Part shown: positions 5,343-15,921 of the stretch, piece by piece
How positions within the stretch are numbered: position 1 is the stretch's first letter
Layout: every line of letters begins with the position of its first letter
Source of the DNA: Bacteroidales bacterium
GTDB taxonomy: Bacteria; Bacteroidota; Bacteroidia; Bacteroidales; Bacteroidaceae
Assembly (NCBI GenBank): GCA_004555425.1
Contig: SFID01000042.1
Location: forward strand, 1 to 16,104
Direction of reading: 5' to 3'
DNA: 16,104 nt
Made by a program: the position numbers and the translations under genes
The notes under the pieces: generated by a model
Database searches by the model: none
What the model was told of the DNA's origin: nothing
The model's input: the letters and a program-made list of their open reading frames with translations, nothing else

Positions 5343-6659
5343 ATGTCTCCCATGCTAACACCCGAAGAAAGAGCGCAAATCATAGCCCTCATCAAGGAAC
5401 AGGTGGTGCCTGCCATCGGTTGCACCGAACCCATCTGTGTGGCCTTGGCCGTGGCGCGCGCCACCGAAGAACTGGGCAGTTTGCCCGTTCGTATTGAAGC
5501 CCAACTGAGTGCCAATATTCTCAAGAACGCTATGGGCGTGGGCATCCCTGGCACAGGCATGGTGGGACTGCCCATTGCCATTGCCCTTGGCGCCATCGTG
5601 GGACGTGCGGCCTATGGGTTGGAGGTCTTGCGCGACTGCACGCCCGAGGCTGTTGAGCAGGGCAAAGCGTATATTGCCGAAGACCGCATACAGATTGGGC
5701 TTAAGGAAGACGCGCCCAGCAAACTCTATGTGGAGATTCATACCTATGATGACGAGGGCCACAAGGTTGAAGTGGTGATAGCCCATCGCCATACACACCT
5801 TATATATATAGCGCGCGACGGACAGGCCACGCTTGACCTGCGCCACACCGCCGACTGTGTATCGGAGGCTGCGGCCACACAGAACGAGGACGCACCGCTC
5901 GCGCTGAACATGCGCAAGGTGTACGACTTTGCCACCACTGCGCCGCTGGCCGAAATTGAATTCATTCAGGAGGCGCGCCGTCTCAACGAAGCAGCTGCCC
6001 AACAGTCGCTCGCGGGCAACTACGGCCACTGCTTGGGCAAGGCTCTCTCGCGCCCCTTGGGCCGCGGCATAATGGGCGACAGCATCTTCTCGCACATCCT
6101 CTCCAGCACGGGCTGCGCCTGCGATGCGCGTATGGCTGGTGCCATGATTCCCGTCATGAGCAATTCGGGCAGTGGCAATCAGGGCATCTGTGCCACGAAT
6201 CCCGTGGTGGTCTTTGCCGAGGAGAACCACAATACAAACGAGGAAATGATTCGCGCCTTGATACTCAGCCACCTGACGGCTATCTATATCAAGCAGCACC
6301 TCGGTTCGCTCTCCGCCCTCTGCGGATGCGTGGTGGCCTCAACGGGCTCGAGCTGCGGCATCACCTACTTGATGGGTGGCGGCTACGAACAGGTGACCTA
6401 CGCCGTGAAGAACATGATAGCCAACCTCACGGGCATGATTTGCGATGGTGCTAAACCGAGTTGCGCCCTCAAGCTGACCTCTGGCGTGAGCACAGCCGTA
6501 CTCTCGGCGATGCTGGCCATGCAGGGCGAGTGCGTCAGTTCGGTCGAAGGCATCATCGACGACGATGTGGACCTGAGCATTGCCAACCTCGTCAGCATCG
6601 GCGCCGACTCGATGAACGAAACCGACCGCAAGGTGCTCGACATCATGACTAGCAAATAG
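5343..6659 (+). CDS. L-cysteine desulfidase / L-serine dehydratase-like Fe-S enzyme (UPF0597, YhaM/CyuA type)
   Basis: The 438-aa protein belongs to the UPF0597 family, related to the alpha chain of iron-sulfur L-serine dehydratase. Members degrade L-cysteine to pyruvate, ammonia and sulfide in the cytoplasm. Visible signatures are IGCTEPI near the N-terminus (C27), SGSGNQGI mid-protein, the Cys-rich CGCVVASTGSSCG, and ICDGAKPSC (C367 and C374). The conserved Cys residues are the likely cluster ligands. The length equals that of the E. coli homologue. I chose the ATG at 5343; a second ATG at 5352 is equally possible, and frames opening earlier read through the repeat at 5237-5271. Three CCAAATA-like heptamers (5326-5346) run up to the start. 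It lies downstream of the AraC-type gene and 48 bp before the 146-aa gene. Whether cysteine or serine is the true substrate cannot be told from sequence. Confidence 0.9.
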   Translation: MSPMLTPEERAQIIALIKEQVVPAIGCTEPICVALAVARATEELGSLPVRIEAQLSANILKNAMGVGIPGTGMVGLPIAIALGAIVGRAAYGLEVLRDCTPEAVEQGKAYIAEDRIQIGLKEDAPSKLYVEIHTYDDEGHKVEVVIAHRHTHLIYIARDGQATLDLRHTADCVSEAAATQNEDAPLALNMRKVYDFATTAPLAEIEFIQEARRLNEAAAQQSLAGNYGHCLGKALSRPLGRGIMGDSIFSHILSSTGCACDARMAGAMIPVMSNSGSGNQGICATNPVVVFAEENHNTNEEMIRALILSHLTAIYIKQHLGSLSALCGCVVASTGSSCGITYLMGGGYEQVTYAVKNMIANLTGMICDGAKPSCALKLTSGVSTAVLSAMLAMQGECVSSVEGIIDDDVDLSIANLVSIGADSMNETDRKVLDIMTSK

Positions 6660-6707
6660 GCCTCGCCTGCTTCCCACCATCCTCCTTCACCGAAAAACCA
6701 TTCCGAT

Positions 6708-7148
6708 ATGAATACTTCCGAACAGACACTCCAAAAAATCACACGCGCCCTGCGCAAGGCAGCGTCCAAGTTTACGAACGATGCAGAAAATATGCCGCTC
6801 ACCGACCTCTATCTGCAGGTGAAGCAGGAGAGCGGCGAACTGCTCATATTCAACGATCAAGACGAGGAACTGACGCGCTGCGTGGTGGAAAGTTGGCTGG
6901 GCAATCAAGCCGAAAACTTCTACACCGACATTCAGCCCCTTCTGCTCAGCGCCATCCAACAGGAGCGCGAACTCCTTGACAACCTGCCCATCCTCAAACC
7001 CTACTCCTTCGTGCTCATTGACGAGGAGAAGGAAACCATCGCTGAACTCCACCTCGTTGATGACGAATTGATGCTCGTTAGCGGCAACCTCATGGAGGGC
7101 CTCTCGGGCGACCTAGATAGTTTCCTGGAGGAGTTGATGCAGAAATAG
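6708..7148 (+). CDS. Acidic conserved hypothetical protein
   Basis: I do not recognise this 146-aa family. It is soluble, with no signal peptide or membrane segment, and strongly acidic. The N-terminal 40 residues are helical and partly basic (LQKITRALRKAASKF), followed by alternating strands (DLYLQVKQESGELLIFNDQDEEL) and a C-terminal acidic helix (GDLDSFLEELMQK). The pattern suggests a compact alpha/beta protein, but no catalytic motif stands out. The start at ATG 6708 follows A-rich sequence without a clear Shine-Dalgarno. It is 48 bp after the cysteine desulfidase-like gene on the same strand and is followed directly by a strong terminator, so it is probably the last gene of that operon. 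GC content and codon use match its neighbours. Confidence 0.75.
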   Translation: MNTSEQTLQKITRALRKAASKFTNDAENMPLTDLYLQVKQESGELLIFNDQDEELTRCVVESWLGNQAENFYTDIQPLLLSAIQQERELLDNLPILKPYSFVLIDEEKETIAELHLVDDELMLVSGNLMEGLSGDLDSFLEELMQK

Positions 7149-7159
7149 ACGGACATTTC

Positions 7160-7232
7160 GCAGAAATATCTGCCCCAGCCAAAGTCGCTCGACCGCTATC
7201 CGACAATGGCTTGGGCAGATATTTCTGCTTTT
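7160..7232 (+). terminator. Long-stem terminator between convergent genes
   Basis: Arms of 22 bases at 7160-7181 (GCAGAAATATCTGCCC, then CAGCCA) and 7207-7228 pair at 21 of 22 positions around a 25-base loop. TTTT follows on the plus strand. It sits 11 bases after the stop at 7148 and so ends the plus-strand operon. The transporter arriving from the other side stops at 7273, with no other hairpin nearby, but the minus-strand tail (GCGAAATG) lacks a T-run, so bidirectional use is uncertain. Confidence 0.85.
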
Positions 7233-7245
7233 ATAGAACCTACCT
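7229..7245 (+). repeat. Single arm of the hairpin element (TTTTATAGAACCTACCT)
   Basis: It keeps the full ATAGAACCTACCT arm found at 4548-4607, directly abutting the terminator stem and supplying its T-tract. No inverted partner is close by. Confidence 0.5.
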
Positions 7246-7272
7246 AGACGAAAGGGCGTGTGGTTAGAGGTT

Positions 7273-8637
7273 CTAGTTTTTTTGCGCCCGCTCCCTCGTG
7301 AGGTAGGCAAAGAGCAGGAGGAGCAGTGCCGACACCATGCCGATGGCGGCAAAGTAGTACCAAATGTAGTGGGCGTTTGCGCTGGCGGCTTGCCATGCCT
7401 CGTGGCTGTCGAAGAGGGCGGGGTCGGGGCAATACTTGGTGAGGAGAATGCCCGAGATACCAAAGCCCAGAATGGACGAGAGGAAGGAATCCAAATGGCT
7501 GAAACCGAGGTAGAGACCTTCTTCGCCCTTGGGCGCTTGGAGAGAGAAGTATTCCAGATAGCGCGGAGAGATGAAGCATTCGGCGAGGCCCTGACACACG
7601 ATGCCGACAATCATCATCAGCGTCACGTTGGAGAGGCCGCCGATGAGTTCGCTCTCAAACAGGTTGCCGCAAGCCATCAACAGGGCCGAGAGGGGGATGA
7701 GAAACATGCCGATGGTGATGGACGTGATGGCCGAACGCTTGGCCATGAGGCGCGTGACGAATCCCACACATACGACAACGACAAACGGATTGACGTTGGC
7801 AATCCACCCCGGACGGGCAGCCTCGCCTGCCATACGGATGACGTACTTCGGCATCGTGGCATAGAGTTGCTGCTGCACAATCCAGAAGCCCGTCACGATG
7901 AGAATAAGCGCTACCAAACGGCCGTTGCTGAATACGCGCACAAGACCGCGGCCCACCTCGCGCATACTCTTGCCCTCGCCTGCCGTCTGGGCCGAACGAT
8001 AGAGGAAGAACACGGCCACCAGAGCGATGAAGGTCATCGCGGCCGAGAAGTAGTTGATGGCAATATAGGCGTGCTCGCCGATGGCATGGCGCAAGGGGTC
8101 AATGATGCTCTTGCCCGTGAACGAACCGATATTGACCGTCATATAGAAGATGGAATAGGCGCGCGCACGGTTCTCGCTCGTCGTTTCCTTGGCCACAGAG
8201 GCCGAGATGGTCGATTTGATGAAGGCACCGCCCACCACCAGAATCACCATAATCGGCACGATAAGCCAGCGCAAGGACGAGTCGGGCAAGCCGCTAAACT
8301 GTGTGTGCTCACCATACTCCACCAGCCCGCAACTTTGCAGGAATGTGGGGAGAACGCCCAGGCCCAGATAGCCCAGCGTGAGCAGGGTGAAGGCCAGAAG
8401 GAGGGATTTGCGGAAACCTATCTTGTCGGCGTAGGCACCAGTGAAGAGCGGCAACAGATAAAGGGCTCCCGAGAAAACACCCGAAATCATGCTGGCTTCG
8501 AAATCGTTGAAGCCAAGCGTGTTCGAGAGGTAGAGCGTGATGACAATGAAGATGGCATAGTAGGCCATGCGCTCAAACATCTCAACGGTGTTGCTCACCC
8601 AAAAGGCGCGGGAGTAGGTATTGCTTTTTGCAGACAT
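7273..8637 (-). CDS. POT/MFS-type oligopeptide:H+ symporter
   Basis: The 454-aa inner-membrane protein has about 12 hydrophobic segments. Near the N-terminus, NTVEMFERMAYYAIFIVITLYL matches the ExxER..YY signature of proton-dependent oligopeptide (POT/PTR) transporters, where the Glu and Arg residues couple proton binding to peptide transport. GAYADKIGFRKSLLLAF is the MFS loop 2-3 motif. The length is at the short end for POT proteins, which fits Bacteroidetes members lacking the extra helices. I chose the ATG at 8637 (MSAKSNTYSRAFW). Frames opening at 8760 or 8763 begin inside or beside the T-run of the secA terminator and add a non-family leader, so they are unlikely. Transcription must therefore start between about 8640 and 8760, though I see no TAnnTTTG box there. 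The substrate is most likely di- or tripeptides, by family. Confidence 0.87.
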   Translation of the reverse strand: MSAKSNTYSRAFWVSNTVEMFERMAYYAIFIVITLYLSNTLGFNDFEASMISGVFSGALYLLPLFTGAYADKIGFRKSLLLAFTLLTLGYLGLGVLPTFLQSCGLVEYGEHTQFSGLPDSSLRWLIVPIMVILVVGGAFIKSTISASVAKETTSENRARAYSIFYMTVNIGSFTGKSIIDPLRHAIGEHAYIAINYFSAAMTFIALVAVFFLYRSAQTAGEGKSMREVGRGLVRVFSNGRLVALILIVTGFWIVQQQLYATMPKYVIRMAGEAARPGWIANVNPFVVVVCVGFVTRLMAKRSAITSITIGMFLIPLSALLMACGNLFESELIGGLSNVTLMMIVGIVCQGLAECFISPRYLEYFSLQAPKGEEGLYLGFSHLDSFLSSILGFGISGILLTKYCPDPALFDSHEAWQAASANAHYIWYYFAAIGMVSALLLLLFAYLTRERAQKN

Positions 8638-8763
8638 GGGAATTGGGATTGTTTCGTTATGGGTTGATACTTGGTGGGCCTTGTCTTTGAGTCTGGAGGA
8701 ACTCATCCAGCTGTACGATTCCTGGGATAGGCGAGAATGCTTTCCGACTTTCCTCACCATCAC

Positions 8764-8807
8764 AAAAAAAAGAGGGGGCTGTGTCCAGTAGCAGGCACAG
8801 CCCCCTT
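8764..8807 (-). terminator. secA rho-independent terminator
   Basis: On the minus strand GGGGGCTGTG pairs perfectly with CACAGCCCCC (8774-8783 with 8796-8805) around 12 bases and is followed by TCTTTTTTT. It lies about 20 bases after the secA stop and separates secA from the transporter gene on the same strand. Confidence 0.95.
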
Positions 8808-8827
8808 GGTTATTTTAGATGACGGAA

Positions 8828-12217
<3,390 letters not shown>

Positions 12218-12291
12218 ATTGTGTATTGTTGTTTTCGATGATTAGGTTGTTGAAAATGTGCAGTCTGCCTGTTCGTTGCTCAGATGGCAAT

Positions 12292-13938
12292 CTAGAACAG
12301 CGGTTCGAGGCCGCAGGCGTTGGGGGCGCGTATGCGCATTGCCTTCGCGAGGGTTGGCGCGATATAGTCAACGGTGACGGGTCGGTTGGCTTTGCCGCCG
12401 CTGACGGTTTGTCCCCAGAAGATGATGGGGAAGTTTATGTGAGATTCGCGCACCAGGGAGCGCGCGTTGTTATCGGAGTTGACGTAATGCCAGCCTGGCG
12501 AGACCTCCACCAGGATGTCGCCCGAATGTTTCGGGTGGTAGCCTGCGCGGATGCGGCTGATGCCTGGTGTCCATGCCCCTTGCATGAGGCGCTGCGAGGT
12601 GTAGACATCCTTCACACCGCTCATTTGCAGGAGGAGGTCCTCCGAGCGTTCCAGCATCTCGGCCAAGTTGACTTGTTTTTGCTCAATGAGTTTGTGGTCC
12701 AGATAAATCTGGTTGTCCATCGTTGCCTCTATCCATTTGCCCTGTCCATATACGGCAACGAGGTACATATTGAGCAGGTCGGCGGCTCGTCGAACGTCAA
12801 ATGTGCCTGTGGGAATGCGGTATTTCGACAGGTCGGCCGTTTCCTCGTCGCAGGTTCCTGTCGACGTGAGCACGAGGAGGGCTCTCTCGCGTCCCACCTT
12901 TCGTTCTACGGATTGGAGGATTTGCGCCAGGGCTTTGTCCAACCTCACGTAGGTGTCTTGCAACTCCAGTGGCATCTCGCTGACGGGCCGATGGCGGAAA
13001 TTGCCAGCGTAGAGGGTGATGGCCATGTAGTCGGTTGTGGCATCGTTGCCTATGGTGGTGTGTGCGAGGCAGGCTTCTGTGGCTTCGGCCATCTCGGCAT
13101 TGACGAGGCCGCTCGTCTTGAAGTCTGCAAATTGGTTGTCGCCGCGGAATTTATGTGCGAAGGGCTTCTTCATACCTCCCGAGGGGAAGTAGTTGAAGTT
13201 GCCAACGAGGTCGTTGGTGGGCTGCCAAACGGTGTTTTGCAGGCGGCTTGTCAAATCGCCGCGGGCACTGAGCGCGCTGGCCCAGGCAGGCATACCGCCA
13301 TAGTAGCTCGACGAACTCCATTTGCCCGTCTGATTGTCAATCCAGATGGCTCCATCGGCGGCGTGGCCTGCCGTGAGAATGGCTGTCTCCACGTTGGGCG
13401 CAATGCTGTATACGATAGCCTTGCCCTCGGTGGCCACTTTGAGTTCATCGCCAATGGTCGAAACGCCCAGGTATTTCGGCGAAGCGTTTTCGTGCGTGCC
13501 GCCCACGCCCTGGTAAGCCGCATCGGCCACGCAGAACACGGGGCGCAGTGTGGTGCGGTCCATCCATTTCGTGCCCACGATGCCGTGGTACGAGGGTGTT
13601 GCTCCCGTGGCGATTGTCGCTGCGGCGCAGGCGCGGTCGGGGTGGGTGAGGGGATATTGCGCTTGCTCGTAGATGAGGCCTTCGCGCAACAGCCGTTTCC
13701 ATCCCTCTTCGCCATAGAGTGGCATGAAGGCTTCGAGATAGTCCGTGCGCAGTTGGTCCACCAGAATGTTGATGACCAGCCGCGGAACGGCCGTGCCCTG
13801 ACTGCTGACTGCACTGCCGCGCGCCACACTCGTGGCACTGATGGCCACTAACAGCGAAAGCAGCATACTGCGGCCCAACAACTCTCTGGCGGAGATATGC
13901 TGGGAAGCAACGGGGCGATATGTTCTTTCCTTTTTCAA
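12292..13938 (-). CDS. PafA-like alkaline phosphatase superfamily protein, apparently lacking catalytic residues
   Basis: The exported protein has about 548 residues with a hydrophobic segment MLLSLLVAISATSVA (25-39). The overall layout matches PafA-type phosphatases: RLVINILVDQLRTDYL (53-68), ATIATGATPSYHGIVG (107-122), DYMAITLYA (303-311), RLDKALAQIL (332-341) and FPIIFWG near the C-terminus. However, PafA's nucleophile Thr aligns with R102, its active-site Asn after HGI with T123, the DxxxH metal site with NFRHR (313-317), the DHG metal site with STG (359-361), and the THGS motif is absent. So it is probably not an active phosphatase. The listed start is TTG at 13938 because no upstream in-frame ATG exists; TTG near 13880 or ATG at 13866 are alternatives giving a shorter leader. 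It directly precedes secA; the function is unknown, possibly a binding or assembly role in the periplasm. Confidence 0.82.
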   Translation of the reverse strand: MKKERTYRPVASQHISARELLGRSMLLSLLVAISATSVARGSAVSSQGTAVPRLVINILVDQLRTDYLEAFMPLYGEEGWKRLLREGLIYEQAQYPLTHPDRACAAATIATGATPSYHGIVGTKWMDRTTLRPVFCVADAAYQGVGGTHENASPKYLGVSTIGDELKVATEGKAIVYSIAPNVETAILTAGHAADGAIWIDNQTGKWSSSSYYGGMPAWASALSARGDLTSRLQNTVWQPTNDLVGNFNYFPSGGMKKPFAHKFRGDNQFADFKTSGLVNAEMAEATEACLAHTTIGNDATTDYMAITLYAGNFRHRPVSEMPLELQDTYVRLDKALAQILQSVERKVGRERALLVLTSTGTCDEETADLSKYRIPTGTFDVRRAADLLNMYLVAVYGQGKWIEATMDNQIYLDHKLIEQKQVNLAEMLERSEDLLLQMSGVKDVYTSQRLMQGAWTPGISRIRAGYHPKHSGDILVEVSPGWHYVNSDNNARSLVRESHINFPIIFWGQTVSGGKANRPVTVDYIAPTLAKAMRIRAPNACGLEPLF

Positions 13939-13966
13939 TCTAGTTGGGATTTGGAGAGGATGTTAG

Positions 13967-14110
13967 GAATCTTATTCAATTAGGAATTAGGAATTAGGAA
14001 TTAGGAATTAGGAATGAGGAATCTTATTCAATTAGGAATGAGGAACAGGGAGAGAATATTAGGAGTTCATCCTCATTGAAAGGCAATTCCTAATTCCTAA
14101 TTCCTTAATT
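13967..14110. repeat. ATTAGGA heptamer array with an inverted partner
   Basis: Five head-to-tail copies of the heptamer AATTAGG/ATTAGGA occupy 13978-14013, followed by ATGAGGA variants. A longer segment, GGAATCTTATTCAATTAGGA, occurs twice (from 13967 and from 14018). From 14083 to 14110 the complement appears (CAATTCCTAATTCC repeats), so most of the block can fold into one long hairpin. It lies in the leader of the PafA-like gene, whose start is at 13938. No promoter box of the TAnnTTTG type is visible inside. Confidence 0.75.
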
Positions 14111-14118
14111 GTTTAAGG

Positions 14119-14280
14119 ACTATCGAGCCAGCAGCCGCAGGCTGCGTTGAAACAGGAAGCCCGAAGGGATTCCCTGAAACCAGGAAGCCGCAGGCTTCCG
14201 CTGAAACTAGGGAGTGCAGCGACCGACTGAAACTAAAGGAGCGCAGCGACTGAAACTAAGGTCGCGAAGCGACCGAAGAG
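14119..14280. repeat. Array of short hairpins punctuated by GAAAC every 23-27 bp
   Basis: GAAAC occurs at 14149, 14176, 14203, 14229 and 14252. Between successive copies lies a small dyad: CAGCCGCAGGCTG, GGAAGCCCGAAGGGATTCC, GGAAGCCGCAGGCTTCC, GGAGTGCAGCGACC, GGAGCGCAGCG and GGTCGCGAAGCGACC. The units differ in stem sequence but keep the stem symmetry and the CTGAAACTA linker. A related array in the same orientation, beginning with the same GACTATCGAGCCAGCAGC sequence, is at 15525-15608 on the other side of the DUF4105 gene. The array overlaps the last 25 or so codons of that gene, including its stop. It is not a CRISPR: the conserved part is only about 9 bp. Confidence 0.75.
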
Positions 14281-15475
14281 CCAGAGCCCCCAGCAAAAGG
14301 TAAACCTCCAAGGGAATCACCTGTGGCGAGCAGACAAAGGCCACGGCGGCCAGGGCCACTGCCGTGCCCATAATGATGCCGTAGTGGTTGGGCCGATGGC
14401 GCACATCGCGCACCACCTTCCACGGCAGATAAATCAGCCACAGCGGATGCAGCAAGAGGATGAGCCAGTTGCTCCCAACGGCTGGATGCTCGCTGAGGAA
14501 GAACAGGAGGGCAACGACCACGCCCAAACCTCCCAGAAGCAACAGCAGCAGGTCGTCCAAGAGGTGGAAGGTGCGCTGCCACCGCCATTCCATCAGACTT
14601 GTGAGCAGGCAGAGGCACAGCAATCCCACCGCCGCCATCAGGGGCGATATGGGAAACGCCTGTTTGGCCTGCGGCAGCGGACCTATTGTGCAGTCGCGCT
14701 CCTGTCGAACCAGTGGGCGCACACTGCCATCGGCGGCTGCAATCTTCGCGCCGCTCATATAGTGCATGGCATAGACGGGCGAGAATAGTTGTTGCTCCAC
14801 CGAGCACGGCTGGTCCATTTCTGCACCCAGGATGAGGTCTTGCCCGAAGGAGTACCACGGCGATGCAGGCGCAGCATATTCGTGGATGATGTCGCGAAAG
14901 GAGCGTTGTCCTGCGCCCTCCTTGGGCCATACGACCTTGCCCGCCACTGCCTGTTCCACCATGCGGATGAGGCGTGTCGTGCAGTTGTCATAGAGGAAAT
15001 TATAGCGGTACGCCCATCCCGGTGTCTGCCAATCGCTCTCCGCCAGCATGGTCAGGCGGTAGGCTTCCTCCTGCGTGAGGTTGAGCACCTGCTCGCCGAC
15101 AATGCGGCCCTCCGCTGAATAGGCAGACATGAAGTCGCGATAGTGGACCGCCCCCACGGTGTAGTCCGTGAGGCCCATCATAAAGCGCCAAGCAAAGTGA
15201 GGCGTATGAAAATCAAAGACACCATAGTTGAGCACCACGTCAGCCCCAGTTGTGAGGTTGTGAAGGCGCAGTGCCGAATGCCCATACAATTCATATACTT
15301 GCGTACCCGGTGCGCACACCAGCATACTAATCTCCAACGAGTCGCGCACCGCTTCCTGCCTCACCGTATCAGCCTCCATCGCCCTACTTCCTTCGTCCTT
15401 CCCTTGTGCCAAAGCCGCAAGCGGTTGCAGCGCTAGCAGCAAAAGGATGAGGATGTGGATTGTGATTCTTGGCAT
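14207..15475 (-). CDS. Lnb_N/DUF4105 periplasmic domain protein with C-terminal membrane segments
   Basis: The 422-aa envelope protein has a signal peptide (MPRITIHILILLLLALQPLAALA, cleavage before QG at about 24). The Lnb_N-terminal/DUF4105 domain spans about 48-260: YELYGHSALRL (61-71, H66), LNYGVFDF (82-89), VGAVHYRDF (107-115) and RYNFLYDNCTTRL (157-169, C165). The conserved His and Cys suggest a papain-like (NlpC/P60-type) amidase or protease fold, an inference. Four or five membrane helices follow (about 277-293, 306-328, 337-352, 366-382, 388-402). The last 22 or so residues (RSLRDLSFSRCAPLVSVGRC...) are encoded by the hairpin repeat array, and its stop lies in the GAAACTAG linker, so the native C-terminus was probably replaced. 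The start is ATG at 15475. A second copy of the repeat lies in the leader, below a candidate promoter at 15659-15666. Confidence 0.85.
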   Translation of the reverse strand: MPRITIHILILLLLALQPLAALAQGKDEGSRAMEADTVRQEAVRDSLEISMLVCAPGTQVYELYGHSALRLHNLTTGADVVLNYGVFDFHTPHFAWRFMMGLTDYTVGAVHYRDFMSAYSAEGRIVGEQVLNLTQEEAYRLTMLAESDWQTPGWAYRYNFLYDNCTTRLIRMVEQAVAGKVVWPKEGAGQRSFRDIIHEYAAPASPWYSFGQDLILGAEMDQPCSVEQQLFSPVYAMHYMSGAKIAAADGSVRPLVRQERDCTIGPLPQAKQAFPISPLMAAVGLLCLCLLTSLMEWRWQRTFHLLDDLLLLLLGGLGVVVALLFFLSEHPAVGSNWLILLLHPLWLIYLPWKVVRDVRHRPNHYGIIMGTAVALAAVAFVCSPQVIPLEVYLLLGALALRSLRDLSFSRCAPLVSVGRCTP

Positions 15476-15524
15476 GGGGGAGAATTGGGATTTGGGAGTG
15501 GGAATTCGTACATTCCTTAGCTTC

Positions 15525-15608
15525 GACTATCGAGCTAGCAGCCGCAGGCTTCCGCCAGAAATTAGGGAGCCGCAGGCGACCGTTGCAACTGAGGTCGCGC
15601 AGCGAACG
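15525..15608. repeat. Second mini-hairpin array in the DUF4105 leader
   Basis: It begins with GACTATCGAGCTAGCAGCC and CGCAGGCT, matching 14119-14146 with one change. Mini-hairpin units with GGGAGCCGCAGGCGACC and GAGGTCGCGCAGCGAAC follow. The GAAAC linkers have decayed (GAAATTA, GCAACTG). It has the same orientation as the array at 14119-14280, so direct copies flank the gene about 1.4 kb apart. Confidence 0.7.
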
Positions 15609-15658
15609 TCTACGCGCGTGCGTATATATAATAGGAGTAGGTTTACTATCTTGCGGTG

Positions 15659-15666
15659 CAAAGTTA
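15659..15666 (-). promoter_or_regulatory. Candidate Bacteroidetes -7 box for the DUF4105 gene (TAACTTTG)
   Basis: TAACTTTGC on the minus strand fits TAnnTTTG exactly and is the best promoter match in the window. It predicts a leader of about 175 bases that includes the hairpin array at 15525-15608. A TTACG about 17 bases upstream is a weak candidate for the -33 element. Confidence 0.55.
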
Positions 15667-15878
15667 CGGATTTTTCGTAAGTTATCCGCCATCTAGGCAG
15701 ATTAAAATAGCCCGCGCCACCACTCGTCTTCCTGTCATCGTCTCTCGCACCCCTCCTCGTCACCCCCGTGGCCTTGTCGCGTGTCTCCATTCCGGCAATC
15801 GGATGAGTTTCCCTAGGTAGTGCCGATTCAGGCTAATCATAATTACCACCCAGTCAATCCATTTTTTTTCGGGCATCA

Positions 15879-15894
15879 AACGACCCGAGTAGTT
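15879..15894 (+). repeat. Short dispersed motif AACGACCCGAGTAGTT
   Basis: It differs from 176-191 by one base. An inverted near-copy occupies bases 1-14. As at the left end, copies of the palindromic repeat lie close by (15922 onward). Confidence 0.5.
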
Positions 15895-15921
15895 ACGTTA
15901 GGAGTTGGGAGTAACGTGAAA

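Noticed and set aside
7258..8667. A 469-codon plus-strand frame opposite the transporter
   Set aside because: It is Arg/His/Glu-rich with no hydrophobic core, exactly opposite a clear 12-helix membrane protein.
8638..8763. N-terminal extension of the transporter to 8760/8763
   Set aside because: That start lies at the T-run of the secA terminator, and the extra 40 residues are polar and unlike transporter N-termini.
12226..13851. A 541-codon plus-strand frame opposite the PafA-like gene
   Set aside because: The minus strand has signal peptide and superfamily landmarks; the plus strand shows none.
13978..14013. Telomere-like or phage-end repeat
   Set aside because: Simple heptamer slippage with an inverted partner explains it; nothing suggests a linear end or phage genes.
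14119..14280. CRISPR array
   Set aside because: The conserved part is only about 9 bp, the variable parts are self-complementary rather than random spacers, and no cas genes are present.
15861..15892. Terminator formed by TCGGG / CCCGA next to a T-run
   Set aside because: The stem is only 5 bp and the T-run precedes it on the plus strand (an A-run on the minus strand), the wrong geometry for termination.
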